Shown here: positions 25,782 through 34,546 of the stretch, piece by piece
How positions within the stretch are numbered: position 1 is the first letter of the stretch
Layout of the letters: every line of letters starts with the position of its first letter
NCBI RefSeq assembly: GCF_900155655.1
Contig: NZ_LT706987.1
Span: forward strand, 1,842,608 to 1,906,607
Source: Prevotella ihumii
GTDB taxonomy: Bacteria; Bacteroidota; Bacteroidia; Bacteroidales; Bacteroidaceae
Length of the DNA: 64,000 nucleotides
Reading direction: 5' to 3'
The notes under the pieces: generated by a model
The model's database searches: none
Seen by the model: only the letters and a program-made list of their open reading frames with translations
Told to the model about the DNA's origin: nothing
Translations under genes and position numbers: made by a program

Positions 25782-27313
25782 AGTTGTGGTCCTTTCTTTA
25801 TTTGTTTACACATAATGCTGATTTCTACGCAAAGCATCGTGGTGAAGAGCACCAAGAAGAGGAAGAAGGTAAGGGCTATGTTGCTGCTTGAGAGGTCGCT
25901 CACGGCTGCCCACGTTGGCAACATATCTTGAATAGTCCAAGGCTGACGACCAAATTCGGCTACAAGCCATCCGCTTTCGCTGGCAATATAAGCCAAAGGA
26001 ATGAGCGCAAAACCTACCCACTGCAACCAACGAGGTTGGGCAATGTCTTTCTTATAAACGAAGAAGAGAATAACGCCAAAGACAAGAATAAACAAGCTAC
26101 CCAAGCCCACCATAATGCGGAAAGCCCAGAAATTGATACCAATAGGAGGTACGGTTTGGTCGGCATTCTTGATATAGCCATAACCGAAGTACTTCATATT
26201 GTCTTTCAGTATCGCCTTGTTTGCTTCGGTTTTTTCGCCTCCACGATAAGCCTTTAGTGCCTCGATGGCTTTCTTACCACGTTCCATCTTTTCGGTCAAT
26301 GGAGGTTCTACCGTGCCATCGTCCTTGGTATAGCCCTCTATAATGTTCTTCACGCCAGGCACATAGCCGTGTATATCGCGTGTGGCAAGGAACGAAAGGA
26401 CGTTAGGAATAGCTATTCGCATCGGTGGTTCAGCCTCGTTCATATAGTCGGGCTGCGAGAAAGGATTGACAAGGGCTACAGCTGTAAGTCCTTGATCTTT
26501 ACCGCCTTCATAGAGCGCCTCCATTGCAGCAAGCTTCATAGGCTGATGCTGAGCTACAAGGTATGCAGAGGTGTCGCCTGTAAATGCAGCGAGCAACGAT
26601 GCCACCAAACCTACGCTTGCACCAACCTTAAGACTCTGCTTAGCAAAGTCGATGTGGCGTTTGCGCAACAAGTACCAACAGCATATGCCTACACAGAAGG
26701 CTGCACCAAGAATCCACGACGAAGTAACGGTGTGAAAAAACTTGTTTACCGCCATCGGACTAAGGGCTACATCAAGGAACGATACCATTTCGTTGCGCAT
26801 GGTGTTAGGATTAAATTCGCAACCGATAGGGTACTGCATCCACGCATTGGCTACCAAAATCCACCAAGCCGAGATGGTTGCGCCAAGACCCGTAAGCCAA
26901 GTAGACGCAAGATGGAAACCTGCCGAAACCTTCTTCCATCCGAAGAACATCACAGCTACGAACGTACTTTCCATAAAGAAAGCCACAACACCCTCGATGG
27001 CAAGCGGTGCACCAAAGATGTCGCCTACAAACCAAGAGTAGTTGCTCCAGTTGGTTCCAAACTCAAATTCGAGAATGATACCTGTGGCAACACCCATAGC
27101 AAAATTGATACCGAAAAGCATCTGCCAAAACTTAGCAGTGGTTTTCCAAAACTCTTTACGCGTGCGGTAATAGCACGTTTCCATAATGCCCATAATGACA
27201 GCCAAACCGAGCGTGAGTGGCACAAACAGCCAGTGATAAATGGCTGTAAGCGCAAACTGGGCACGCGACCAGTTGACTACATCGACATCAATGGATAACA
27301 ATAAATTCTCCAT
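25778..27313 (-). CDS. cydA: cytochrome bd quinol oxidase subunit I
   Basis: 511 residues, nine transmembrane segments. It carries the haem-ligand histidine H27 (AIYHWLF), the conserved FEFGTNWSNYSWFVGDIFGA block, the QHQPMK start of the quinol-binding Q-loop and the FWAFRIMVGLG haem b558 ligand region. The Q-loop region is long, as in other Bacteroidota bd oxidases. It is the middle gene of DUF4492-cydA-cydB. Confidence 0.97.
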   Translation of the reverse strand: MENLLLSIDVDVVNWSRAQFALTAIYHWLFVPLTLGLAVIMGIMETCYYRTRKEFWKTTAKFWQMLFGINFAMGVATGIILEFEFGTNWSNYSWFVGDIFGAPLAIEGVVAFFMESTFVAVMFFGWKKVSAGFHLASTWLTGLGATISAWWILVANAWMQYPIGCEFNPNTMRNEMVSFLDVALSPMAVNKFFHTVTSSWILGAAFCVGICCWYLLRKRHIDFAKQSLKVGASVGLVASLLAAFTGDTSAYLVAQHQPMKLAAMEALYEGGKDQGLTAVALVNPFSQPDYMNEAEPPMRIAIPNVLSFLATRDIHGYVPGVKNIIEGYTKDDGTVEPPLTEKMERGKKAIEALKAYRGGEKTEANKAILKDNMKYFGYGYIKNADQTVPPIGINFWAFRIMVGLGSLFILVFGVILFFVYKKDIAQPRWLQWVGFALIPLAYIASESGWLVAEFGRQPWTIQDMLPTWAAVSDLSSSNIALTFFLFLVLFTTMLCVEISIMCKQIKKGPQL

Positions 27314-27410
27314 AAAAAAAACTTGTATTGATTGTTAGAAAATGATTATACTGATTTTTTACTCGTCAAGGATTTATCCTAAACTTTATATTGACCGAAG
27401 TCGCTATTCC

Positions 27411-27632
27411 TTACTTCCTATTCAACATCTGCGTTCCCACAAATTCTGCCTCGTGCCCCTTCGTGGAATGGGTCTTGAGATAGTTAGGGAAGAAGAACAA
27501 CTTTAAGACAAAAAACATAATAAACAGCTTGATAATAATCACTGCCCATAGGGTTTTGCCCAAGGTCATACTCCTGAATCCATCGTAATATAAATCGAAA
27601 GCTCGATACCAAAAACCTTGCTTGTTCACCAT
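27411..27632 (-). CDS. DUF4492 small membrane protein
   Basis: 73 residues with one transmembrane helix (about 28-48, VIIIKLFIMFFVLKLFFFP), preceded by RAFDLYYDGFRSMTLGKTLW. This is the DUF4492 family, found almost only upstream of cydA in Bacteroidota and some Campylobacterota; probably an accessory subunit or assembly factor of the bd oxidase. It is the first gene of the operon; 98 bases separate it from cydA. Confidence 0.88.
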   Translation of the reverse strand: MVNKQGFWYRAFDLYYDGFRSMTLGKTLWAVIIIKLFIMFFVLKLFFFPNYLKTHSTKGHEAEFVGTQMLNRK

Positions 27633-27654
27633 AAAATAATTTTTTGCGATTTGT

Positions 27655-27682
27655 ACTAATTACAATTAGTGCTGCAAATTTA
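27655..27682 (-). promoter_or_regulatory. cyd promoter with palindromic site at the start point
   Basis: Minus-strand TAAATTTG (27675-27682) fits the -7 consensus. Just downstream, across the expected start point, ACTAATT-AC-AATTAGT (27655-27670) is a 7-bp-arm palindrome, placed as a repressor operator would be. Confidence 0.6.
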
Positions 27683-27762
27683 AATAAAATATTTGAAATT
27701 TGTCCTCTTTTACTCAAAAAATCGTATAAATCTATTAAATTAAGAAGAATAGAACAATATCA

Positions 27763-27807
27763 TTTGGCAATGTTCGCAAAATCTTTTACTTTTGCATACA
27801 ATTGTAT
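27763..27807 (+). promoter_or_regulatory. export operon promoter with palindrome
   Basis: TTTG 27763-27766, 20-base spacer, TACTTTTG 27787-27794, then the perfect palindrome ATACAATTGTAT (27796-27807) over the expected start point. The leader is about 220 nt. Confidence 0.7.
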
Positions 27808-28012
27808 AAAACGTGGACAACAGCTGTTCCACCTTATATATAAAAAAAGAAACAAGTGGGGCGAGGCAGCTAAAAAGCCAATCATTAGGCTTAGTCGAAC
27901 AGAATTGCCCATCAAGCAAGACAGGGCTTTGCACGCAATTTAGAGCAAGCCGTTGCACTTGAAAAAACAACCAATTTGCTAAAAAAGCCCAAGCAAAACT
28001 CGCCCAATAACA

Positions 28013-29506
28013 ATGTTTAAGATGAAGAAAACTTTTCTTTTTGCAATACTTATCACCATGGTTACTTGTGCTTGTGCGCAAGGCGCTATGTCGTTGGAAC
28101 AATGTAGAGCATTGGCATTGCAAAACAACAGACAACTAAAAATTTCGAAGATGACAGCCGATGTGGCAGAAAATGTACACAAAGCTGCCAAAACCAAGTA
28201 TCTGCCACGCATTACAGGTGTGGCAGGATACGAACACTTGTCGCGCGAGATGTCTATCCTAAACGATAAGCAGAAGGACGCTTTATCGAACATTGGTACA
28301 GACGCAGCAAAGAAGATTGGAGGAAATATAGAACAAAACATCACCTCGCTCGTGAGCCAAGGGCTTATTAGCGTGGAAGCAGCCCAACAGTTGGGCGAAT
28401 TGCTCAACAACATCACCCTCCCACTATCGCAAGCAGGCAACAACATAGGCAACGAAATACGCAAATCGTTTCGAACCAACTCCAAAAATATGTATGCCGC
28501 TGGCATTATGGTAACCCAACCTATCTATATGGGAGGGGGCATAAAGGCTGCCAACGACATTGCAGCCATTGGCGAAAAGATGGCAGCTAACGACATTGAG
28601 ATGAAACGCCAATTGGTGATCTTTGCCGTGGACAACGCTTATTGGCTTGCCGTATCGCTCAAAAAGAAGGAACGGTTGGCAATACAATATCGCGACCTTA
28701 CCGACCATCTGCACGCCAACGTACTGAAAATGTACGACGCTGGAGTGGCAACAAAGGCTGACGGACTAAAGGTAGCCGTAGCCGTAAACACTGCCAACCT
28801 TACCATTGCCGAACTGCAAAATGGTATTTCGTTGGCAAAAATGGCTCTTTGCCAACTTTGCGGACTGCCCTTAGATGGCAGCATCACCCTTGATGATGAG
28901 GAAAAAGACGAGCTCACAGCCTTCCAACCCACCGATTCCAACCCTCAAGACACCGCCTTCAACGCCCGACCAGAGGTGCGACTGCTGCAAAACACTGTGG
29001 ACATCACAATGCAAAACACCAAACTTATCCGTGCTTTGTATCGTCCCCACGTGGCTCTCACAGCAGGTTATACGGTAACAAATCCCAATACTTTCAACGG
29101 GTTCGAACAAAAGTTTAAAGACCTTTGGAGCATTGGCATTGCCGTACACGTGCCCATTTGGAATTGGGGAGAAAGCAAATACAAGGTGAGAGCTTCGCAA
29201 ACAGCCACAGCCATAGCACGTATGGAACTGAGCGATGTGAGGAACAAAATACAATTGGAGGTGGAACAAAACAACTTCCGACTAAAGAACGCCAACGAAC
29301 GATTGGCAACAGCAAAGAAGAATATGGAGTCGGCAGACGAAAATCTACGCATTGCCGACATCGGATTTAAGGAGGGCGTGATGACCGTAACCGACGTAAT
29401 GACAGCCCAAACAGCGTGGTTGGCAGCCCAAACAGCCATCATTGATGCCGAAATAGCCGTGCGCACAGCTCACATAGGACTACAAAAGGCATTGGGAAAG
29501 ATGTAA
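28013..29506 (+). CDS. TolC family outer-membrane efflux protein
   Basis: 497 residues with a signal peptide and two outer-membrane-efflux repeats rich in long amphipathic helices. It forms the trimeric outer-membrane duct of a type I or tripartite exporter. ATG 28022 (MKKTFLFAILITMVTCACA) would give the cleaner signal peptide and is an equally good start. First gene of a four-gene operon with an HlyD-type adaptor and two ABC-2 permeases. Confidence 0.92.
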   Translation: MFKMKKTFLFAILITMVTCACAQGAMSLEQCRALALQNNRQLKISKMTADVAENVHKAAKTKYLPRITGVAGYEHLSREMSILNDKQKDALSNIGTDAAKKIGGNIEQNITSLVSQGLISVEAAQQLGELLNNITLPLSQAGNNIGNEIRKSFRTNSKNMYAAGIMVTQPIYMGGGIKAANDIAAIGEKMAANDIEMKRQLVIFAVDNAYWLAVSLKKKERLAIQYRDLTDHLHANVLKMYDAGVATKADGLKVAVAVNTANLTIAELQNGISLAKMALCQLCGLPLDGSITLDDEEKDELTAFQPTDSNPQDTAFNARPEVRLLQNTVDITMQNTKLIRALYRPHVALTAGYTVTNPNTFNGFEQKFKDLWSIGIAVHVPIWNWGESKYKVRASQTATAIARMELSDVRNKIQLEVEQNNFRLKNANERLATAKKNMESADENLRIADIGFKEGVMTVTDVMTAQTAWLAAQTAIIDAEIAVRTAHIGLQKALGKM

Positions 29507-29620
29507 AACGAAGGTCGTCAACCCTACAGACGAGCGCCCCAAAAGCCCAAGAAGGAACGTTGCGGCACACACATAGGGGGATAAAATATTGATAAACAGA
29601 AGAAAAAAACAATACAATAT

Positions 29621-30607
29621 ATGTCAGCTAAATCACAGCACAACAACATCTTATTGGCACTATTAGGCTTCATAGCCGTAGTAGTGCTTGTAGCCGTTAT
29701 AGGGTATTTCACCCTTGACAGGGAAGAAGAAGTAATACAAGGCGAAGTGGAGGTAAGCGAATATCGTGTGGCTTGCAAACTGCCAGGTCGTGTAACCGAG
29801 CTTCGTGTACAAGAAGGCGACTTTGTACGCAAGGGTGACGTGCTTGCCGTGCTCACCATTCCCGAAGCCAACGCCCAAGAAAAGGTGATGGAAGCCACTG
29901 CCACAGCTACCGAAGCATTGAGCGACTTAGCCGAAGCCCCTAACCGTAAGGAAATCATAACAACGGCTTATCAGGTGTATCAGCAAGCCCTTACAGCCAA
30001 CGAGATAGCACAGAAAACGTATAGAAGACTAAATCGTCTGTACCAAGAGGGCGTTATTTCGGCACAAAAGCGCGACGAAGCCGAAGCAGCCATACAAACC
30101 ACAACAGCGGGCGTAGAAGTGGCGCGCGCGCAATACGAATTGGCACAGAGTGGGGCACGCAAAGAATCGAAGCGTGCCGCACAGAAACAAGCCCAAGCAG
30201 CGCGCTCGGCAGTAGACGTGGTGAAGTCGGTATTGAAAGAAACCGTACAGCGTGCCACAGCCGATGGCGAGGTTTCGACCATCTACCCTAAGGAGGGCGA
30301 ACTGGTAGGATTGGGCAGTCCGATAATGTCTATCGCAATGGTCAACGACATTTGGGCTACCTTCAACGTGCGTGAAGACCAACTGAAAGGGCTCAAGGTG
30401 GGCACAACCGTAAAAGCATACGTGCCTGCTTTCGAAAAAGAGATAGAACTAAGGGTTACATCGCTCAAAGACCAAGGCACATACGCTGTATGGAAAGCCA
30501 CCAAAACCAATGGGCAGTACGACCTAAAGACGTTCCAAGTAAAGGCGAAACCGCTAAAGAAGGTAGAAGGGTTGCGCCCAGGTATGTCGCTCATTCTAAA
30601 GCTGTAA
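29621..30607 (+). CDS. HlyD/EmrA-type membrane fusion protein
   Basis: 328 residues: one N-terminal transmembrane anchor (about 9-28), a lipoyl-like half-domain (VTELRVQEGDFVRKGDVLAVL), a coiled-coil hairpin (about 80-200) and a C-terminal barrel. It bridges the inner-membrane pump to the TolC duct in the periplasm. The YbhG/YhiI-type layout agrees with the two downstream ABC-2 permeases. Confidence 0.92.
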   Translation: MSAKSQHNNILLALLGFIAVVVLVAVIGYFTLDREEEVIQGEVEVSEYRVACKLPGRVTELRVQEGDFVRKGDVLAVLTIPEANAQEKVMEATATATEALSDLAEAPNRKEIITTAYQVYQQALTANEIAQKTYRRLNRLYQEGVISAQKRDEAEAAIQTTTAGVEVARAQYELAQSGARKESKRAAQKQAQAARSAVDVVKSVLKETVQRATADGEVSTIYPKEGELVGLGSPIMSIAMVNDIWATFNVREDQLKGLKVGTTVKAYVPAFEKEIELRVTSLKDQGTYAVWKATKTNGQYDLKTFQVKAKPLKKVEGLRPGMSLILKL

Positions 30608-30714
30608 GGCGCAGCACATAGGCAAGAGGCAACCTACTGCACACGCCTCAAGAGCCTATAAACGATGCACTCAAAGCCCAATAATACCCCAAAGTAAAGA
30701 AAAAGAATAGATCT

Positions 30715-31878
30715 ATGTTCCGACGCATTATAAACATAGCCGCCCGAGAGATGGGACAAATCGTCCGCACACCCATCTATTGGTTCTGTATGGTAATCTT
30801 TCCGATTGTCATCATTTTCTTTTTCACATCGCTATTGGAAGAGGGGCAGCCACACAACCTACCTTGTGGCGTGGTAGATGCCGATAACACAACTACCACA
30901 CGTGCACTGATACGCACCTTAGACGCGTACCAAAGCACAGCCATTGTGGCACACTACCCCACAGAAACCGAAGCCCGCAAAGCCATACAGCGTAACGAGA
31001 TATACGGTTTCTTGTACATTCCCAAAGGCACAACCCAACAATTGGTTTCCAAACGCCAACCCACCATCTCCTTATATTATAGTTCGGTGTCGTTGGCAGC
31101 AGGTTCTTTGCTCTTCAAAGACCTGAAAGTGGCGACCACACTTGCCTCAGCGGCTATGGGGTCGGCTAAGTTGCAGATGTTGGGCAAGACCGAACACGAG
31201 ATAAAAGCCTTTCTCCAACCCATTGCCATTGATGCCCATACGATGGGCAATCCGTGGTTGAGCTACAACATCTACCTCAGTGCGATAATGATTCCAGGCA
31301 TTTTGTTGCTCTTCATTCTCCTCATCACCGCCTATTCTATTGGTACAGAGCTGAAGTTTGGTCGCTCTAAAGAGTGGATGCAAATGGCAGGAAAGAACAT
31401 TCATATTGCCCTTATAGGCAAGCTCTTACCCCAATTCCTTATCTTCTTCACCATCTTTGTGGGCTACGAGTGGTATGTGTATGGCTACTTAGCCTTCCCT
31501 CACCCTGGCGGTCTGCCCACTATGCTTTTCCTTGCTCTGCTCTCTGTGGTGTCGGCGCAAGGTTTTGGTGTGTTCTTCTTCGGACTGATGCCCTCATTGC
31601 GTATGTCTATGAGTCTCTGTTCGTTGTGGGGAATGATAGGTTTTTCGGTGTGTGGAGCAACCTACCCTGTGTTTGCGATGGATAAGATAATAGAAGCCTT
31701 GGCGCAACTCTTCCCCCTCCGCCATTATTTTATGATTTATCAAGCCTCCATCTTCAATGGTTATCCGCTTATCAATGTGTGGTGGAACGTGGTAGTCCTC
31801 GTGGCTTTCGCTGCCCTACCCATACTCACGGTGCGCAATATTCGCAAAGCTATGTTATCGTATGTCTATATCCCATAA
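30715..31878 (+). CDS. ABC-2 type permease (first of two)
   Basis: 387 residues: TM1 near residues 20-42, a large extracytoplasmic domain (about 45-170), then five transmembrane segments with the ABC-2 signature region (PILTVRNIRKAML at the end). It is related to YbhS/YbhR/YhhJ permeases that export drugs or lipids. No ATP-binding subunit occurs before, between or after the permeases, so an ATPase must come from elsewhere or the pump works in an unusual way. Confidence 0.88.
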   Translation: MFRRIINIAAREMGQIVRTPIYWFCMVIFPIVIIFFFTSLLEEGQPHNLPCGVVDADNTTTTRALIRTLDAYQSTAIVAHYPTETEARKAIQRNEIYGFLYIPKGTTQQLVSKRQPTISLYYSSVSLAAGSLLFKDLKVATTLASAAMGSAKLQMLGKTEHEIKAFLQPIAIDAHTMGNPWLSYNIYLSAIMIPGILLLFILLITAYSIGTELKFGRSKEWMQMAGKNIHIALIGKLLPQFLIFFTIFVGYEWYVYGYLAFPHPGGLPTMLFLALLSVVSAQGFGVFFFGLMPSLRMSMSLCSLWGMIGFSVCGATYPVFAMDKIIEALAQLFPLRHYFMIYQASIFNGYPLINVWWNVVVLVAFAALPILTVRNIRKAMLSYVYIP

Positions 31879-31897
31879 ATAGCAGCGTATCGCCCTC

Positions 31898-31967
31898 GTC
31901 CGCCCTGTCCGACCCGTCCGACCCTTCCGACAAGTCCGACAAGTCTGACCAGTCCGACCAGTCCGAC
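31898..31967. repeat. GTCNGAC array 17 (8 units) inside an operon
   Basis: Central bases all C or T; two units are diverged (GTCCGCC, TTCCGAC). It lies in the 119-base gap between two co-directional permease genes, so it is probably transcribed within the operon. Confidence 0.92.
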
Positions 31968-31997
31968 CCCACCCAACTAAAAAGAAAAAAAACGCTT

Positions 31998-33257
31998 ATG
32001 TTCAAGAGAATAAACCCCATAGACCTCATCACCTCCATCTTTTACATTTGGTGGTTGGAGATGAAAAACACTATCAAGGACGAAGGTGTACTCATCTTCT
32101 TCATTGTAGTGCCCTTGCTTTATCCCTTGCTCTATTCGTGGATTTACAACAACGAGGTAGTGCGCAATGTACCTGTGGTAGTGGTAGACAAGTCGCACAC
32201 AGCCTCGTCACGCCAGTTTATCACCCAATTCGACGCCTCGCCCGATGTCCGCACAGCCTATTTTGCCAACAGTGTAGCCGAAGCCAAACAGATAGTGGAA
32301 GCACAGAAGGCCAACGGCATACTCTATTTTCCCGAAGATTACGAACGCTCGCTCTATCGTGGCGAACAAGCACACGTCAGCATATTTTGCGACATGAGTC
32401 TGATGCTCACCTACAAAGCCATTTACCAAACGGCAATGCTCACATCGCTCAACCTCAATAAAAACATTCAAAAACCCAAAAGCTTTAGTTTTACCCAACG
32501 AGATGAGGAACTCAACACCGAACCCATTCACGTTGAAGAGCACGCCATATTCAACACCACGGGGGGATACGGCAATGCTATTCTGCCAGGCGTACTTATC
32601 CTCATCATTCAGCAAACCCTCTTGCTCGGTATAGGTTTGTCGGCAGGTACAGCTCGCGAAAACAATCGCTATCAAGACCTTGTACCTATATCCAAACACT
32701 ACAATGGCATACTGAAAATAGTACTCGGCAAGTCGATGTGCTACTTTATGATTTATTGTGTCATCACGGCTTACATCACCCTTGCCGTGCCTCGCATCTA
32801 CAGTTTCACCTCCTTTGTGCACCCTACCGACCTCATTGCCTTAATGGTGCCTTATCTGCTTGCCGTTATCTTCTTCGGAATGACCCTCTCGTGCCTTGTG
32901 CGCTATCGTGAGAACATCATTCTTTTGGTCGTGTTCACCTCCGTCCCCTTCCTCTTCCTCACAGGACTAAGTTGGCCTCAAAGCAATATTTCAGGCATTT
33001 GGCAAGGCTTTTCGTGGCTCATTCCCAGCACCTTTGGTGTGCGTGGCTTTCTCCGCATTTCATCTATGGGCGCATCACTTCCCGACATCGAGCCCGAATA
33101 CCAAGCGCTGTGGATACAAACCATCGTCTATTTTATCATTACCTGCCTTGTGTATCGCTATCAGATAATCAATGCACGCAAACACGCCATAGCACACATC
33201 AACGGCATACAAGAAAAAATACGCAACGAAAGACAAAAGCGATTAGCGGAATCTTAA
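31998..33257 (+). CDS. ABC-2 type permease (second of two)
   Basis: 419 residues from ATG 31998. The open frame continues upstream through array 17 and would add a spurious SDPSDKSD peptide, so the later start after an A-rich stretch is preferred. Topology is as in the first permease: TM1, a large external domain, five C-terminal helices, and a basic tail. It is the fourth and last gene of the export operon; array 18 follows. Confidence 0.88.
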   Translation: MFKRINPIDLITSIFYIWWLEMKNTIKDEGVLIFFIVVPLLYPLLYSWIYNNEVVRNVPVVVVDKSHTASSRQFITQFDASPDVRTAYFANSVAEAKQIVEAQKANGILYFPEDYERSLYRGEQAHVSIFCDMSLMLTYKAIYQTAMLTSLNLNKNIQKPKSFSFTQRDEELNTEPIHVEEHAIFNTTGGYGNAILPGVLILIIQQTLLLGIGLSAGTARENNRYQDLVPISKHYNGILKIVLGKSMCYFMIYCVITAYITLAVPRIYSFTSFVHPTDLIALMVPYLLAVIFFGMTLSCLVRYRENIILLVVFTSVPFLFLTGLSWPQSNISGIWQGFSWLIPSTFGVRGFLRISSMGASLPDIEPEYQALWIQTIVYFIITCLVYRYQIINARKHAIAHINGIQEKIRNERQKRLAES

Positions 33258-33280
33258 GGCTTGGCAGGATTTGCGGACTT

Positions 33281-33368
33281 GTCAGACCCGTCCGACCCGT
33301 CCGACCCGTCCGACCCGTCTGACAAGTCTGACCCGTCTGACAAGTCCGACCAGTCCGACCAGTCCGCC
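33281..33368. repeat. GTCNGAC array 18 (10 units)
   Basis: Central bases A C C C T T T C C C; the last unit decays to GTCCGCC and runs into a C9 tract. It sits at the 3' end of the export operon, 33 bases before the next promoter. Confidence 0.95.
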
Positions 33369-33400
33369 CCCCCCCAAAAAAAAACAATTTCCCCCTACTT

Positions 33401-33432
33401 TTTGTTTCCTAAAAGAAAAATCATTACTTTTG
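33401..33432 (+). promoter_or_regulatory. promoter of the DUF4738 gene
   Basis: TTTG at 33401-33404, 20-base spacer, TACTTTTG at 33425-33432; the start codon follows 22 bases later. Confidence 0.75.
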
Positions 33433-33453
33433 CAACATCAATATTTATAGTAT

Positions 33454-34056
33454 ATGAAACAAAAAATACGCCCTATACTCCTTATCTTTCTTTTCTGCCT
33501 CGGTATTACATCGTGCAAGAAAGAAAAGAAAACAGACACCATCATCACAAAGATTACCCCAAAACCCAAAATATCGAACAAGCCACAACAGCAAACCGAC
33601 TTTAAATATCACAAGGTGGTGGAATGGATTGGCAACAAGTACACCATATTTATAGAACGTCGTGCCGACAAGTCGCTCCCAATGGTAAAAGATGCCGACG
33701 GTCGCAAATACTACGACAATAAGATGTACCTCAAAATAGTGCGTGCCGATGGTTCGGAGTTTTTCGCACGCACATTCACCAAGGACGATTTCCGTGCTTA
33801 CACCAACAACGACTATGGACGCAATGGCGCCCTCATCGGCTTTATGTTTGATAAGGTGGAAGGCAATGCCCTCCGCTTTGGCGCAAGTGTAGGCTCGCCC
33901 GACCCTAATAGCGACGAGTTTATCCCCATTGATGTGGTTATCAACAACTTTGGACACTTTAGCGTAAGCACCCCCGAAGCCTTAGACACCATAGACGACA
34001 ATCAGCCTAAGCCGAAGAAAGATATGATAGAGTCGGCAGAGGAGGACGGAATGTAA
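33454..34056 (+). CDS. DUF4738 family lipoprotein
   Basis: 200 residues with a lipoprotein signal (lipobox LGITSC, residues 16-21) and a beta-rich domain typical of DUF4738 (IERRADKSLPMVKDADGRKY, LKIVRADGSEFFARTFTKDDF, NGALIGFMFDKVEG). Function unknown; probably periplasmic or surface-anchored. The stop is followed by the hairpin module that carries the MITE. Confidence 0.8.
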   Translation: MKQKIRPILLIFLFCLGITSCKKEKKTDTIITKITPKPKISNKPQQQTDFKYHKVVEWIGNKYTIFIERRADKSLPMVKDADGRKYYDNKMYLKIVRADGSEFFARTFTKDDFRAYTNNDYGRNGALIGFMFDKVEGNALRFGASVGSPDPNSDEFIPIDVVINNFGHFSVSTPEALDTIDDNQPKPKKDMIESAEEDGM

Positions 34057-34060
34057 AAAT

Positions 34061-34250
34061 CTCCCCCCAACCCCTCCGTTAGGATTACTCTTTATACACA
34101 TCTCTGTTTAACCCAAATTTCGTTCCTTCTATTAAACCCAAATCGGTCATTAGCCCGCAAAGGCTTTTTAAAGCGTTTAGCTGTTCTTTTCGCAATATTT
34201 TTGTTAAACAGAGATGTGTATAAAGCGTAGCCGTTAGGAGGGGATCACGT
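34061..34250. repeat. CCCCTCC/GGAGGGG hairpin module split by a MITE
   Basis: CTCCCCCCAACCCCTCCGTT resumes as GTTAGGAGGGGATCACG and ATTTGCTG after the insertion, then array 19. Without the insert it matches the 4567 and 14999 copies. Confidence 0.85.
34085..34230. mobile_element. MITE-like element, 146 bp
   Basis: Terminal inverted repeats of 26 bp with 24 matches (inner part TTTATACACATCTCTGTTTA at the left and its complement at the right), flanked by a perfect 9-bp direct repeat CCGTTAGGA at 34076-34084 and 34231-34239. No coding capacity. It carries one copy of the AACCCAAATCGGTC motif. It must be mobilised by a transposase elsewhere; no matching full-length element is in this window. Confidence 0.88.
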
Positions 34251-34279
34251 ATTTGCTGTGGTTTGCAGCAGGTTGTTTT

Positions 34280-34322
34280 GTCGGACAGGTCCGACCAGTC
34301 CGACCAGTCCGACTTGTCCGAA
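34280..34322. repeat. GTCNGAC array 19 (5 units)
   Basis: Central bases G C C C C, the shortest array. It is followed by GCTAATGACCGATTTGGGTTAAAG (shared motif). Confidence 0.9.
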
Positions 34323-34375
34323 AAAACCCTTTGCGAGCTAATGACCGATTTGGGTTAAAGGGAGAGTTAAAGGAA

Positions 34376-34407
34376 TAAGGGCTATACCTTGCGGCATAGC
34401 CCTTATC
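34376..34407 (-). terminator. candidate terminator of the C10 protease gene
   Basis: ATAAGGGCTAT paired with ATAGCCCTTAT; on the minus strand TTCCTTT follows. It is 140 bases past the protease stop. Confidence 0.6.
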
Positions 34408-34439
34408 TGATGGGGTTGGTTTTATGCGAGTTATAAAAC

Positions 34440-34523
34440 TCTTAACGTTGTTGTAAGACTTTTTTACGTTGTTGTAAGACTTTTTTTTACGTTGTTGTAA
34501 GACTTTTTTTTACGTTGTTATAA
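34440..34523. repeat. about 24-bp tandem repeat, 4 copies
   Basis: TTACGTTGTTGTAAGACTTT with a T-run of variable length, four near-copies directly downstream of the C10 protease gene. The last copy reads TTACGTTGTTATAAAAACC. Confidence 0.9.
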
Positions 34524-34546
34524 AAACCATTTGCGTTCTTATTTGT

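Noticed and set aside
26369..27298. 309-residue frame antisense to cydA
   Set aside because: A shadow of cydA codon usage on the opposite strand; no promoter or family.
31779..33257. Longer permease frame that includes an SDPSDKSDQSD stretch
   Set aside because: The Ser-Asp repeat is the translation of array 17; a normal start with A-rich initiation region lies at 31998.
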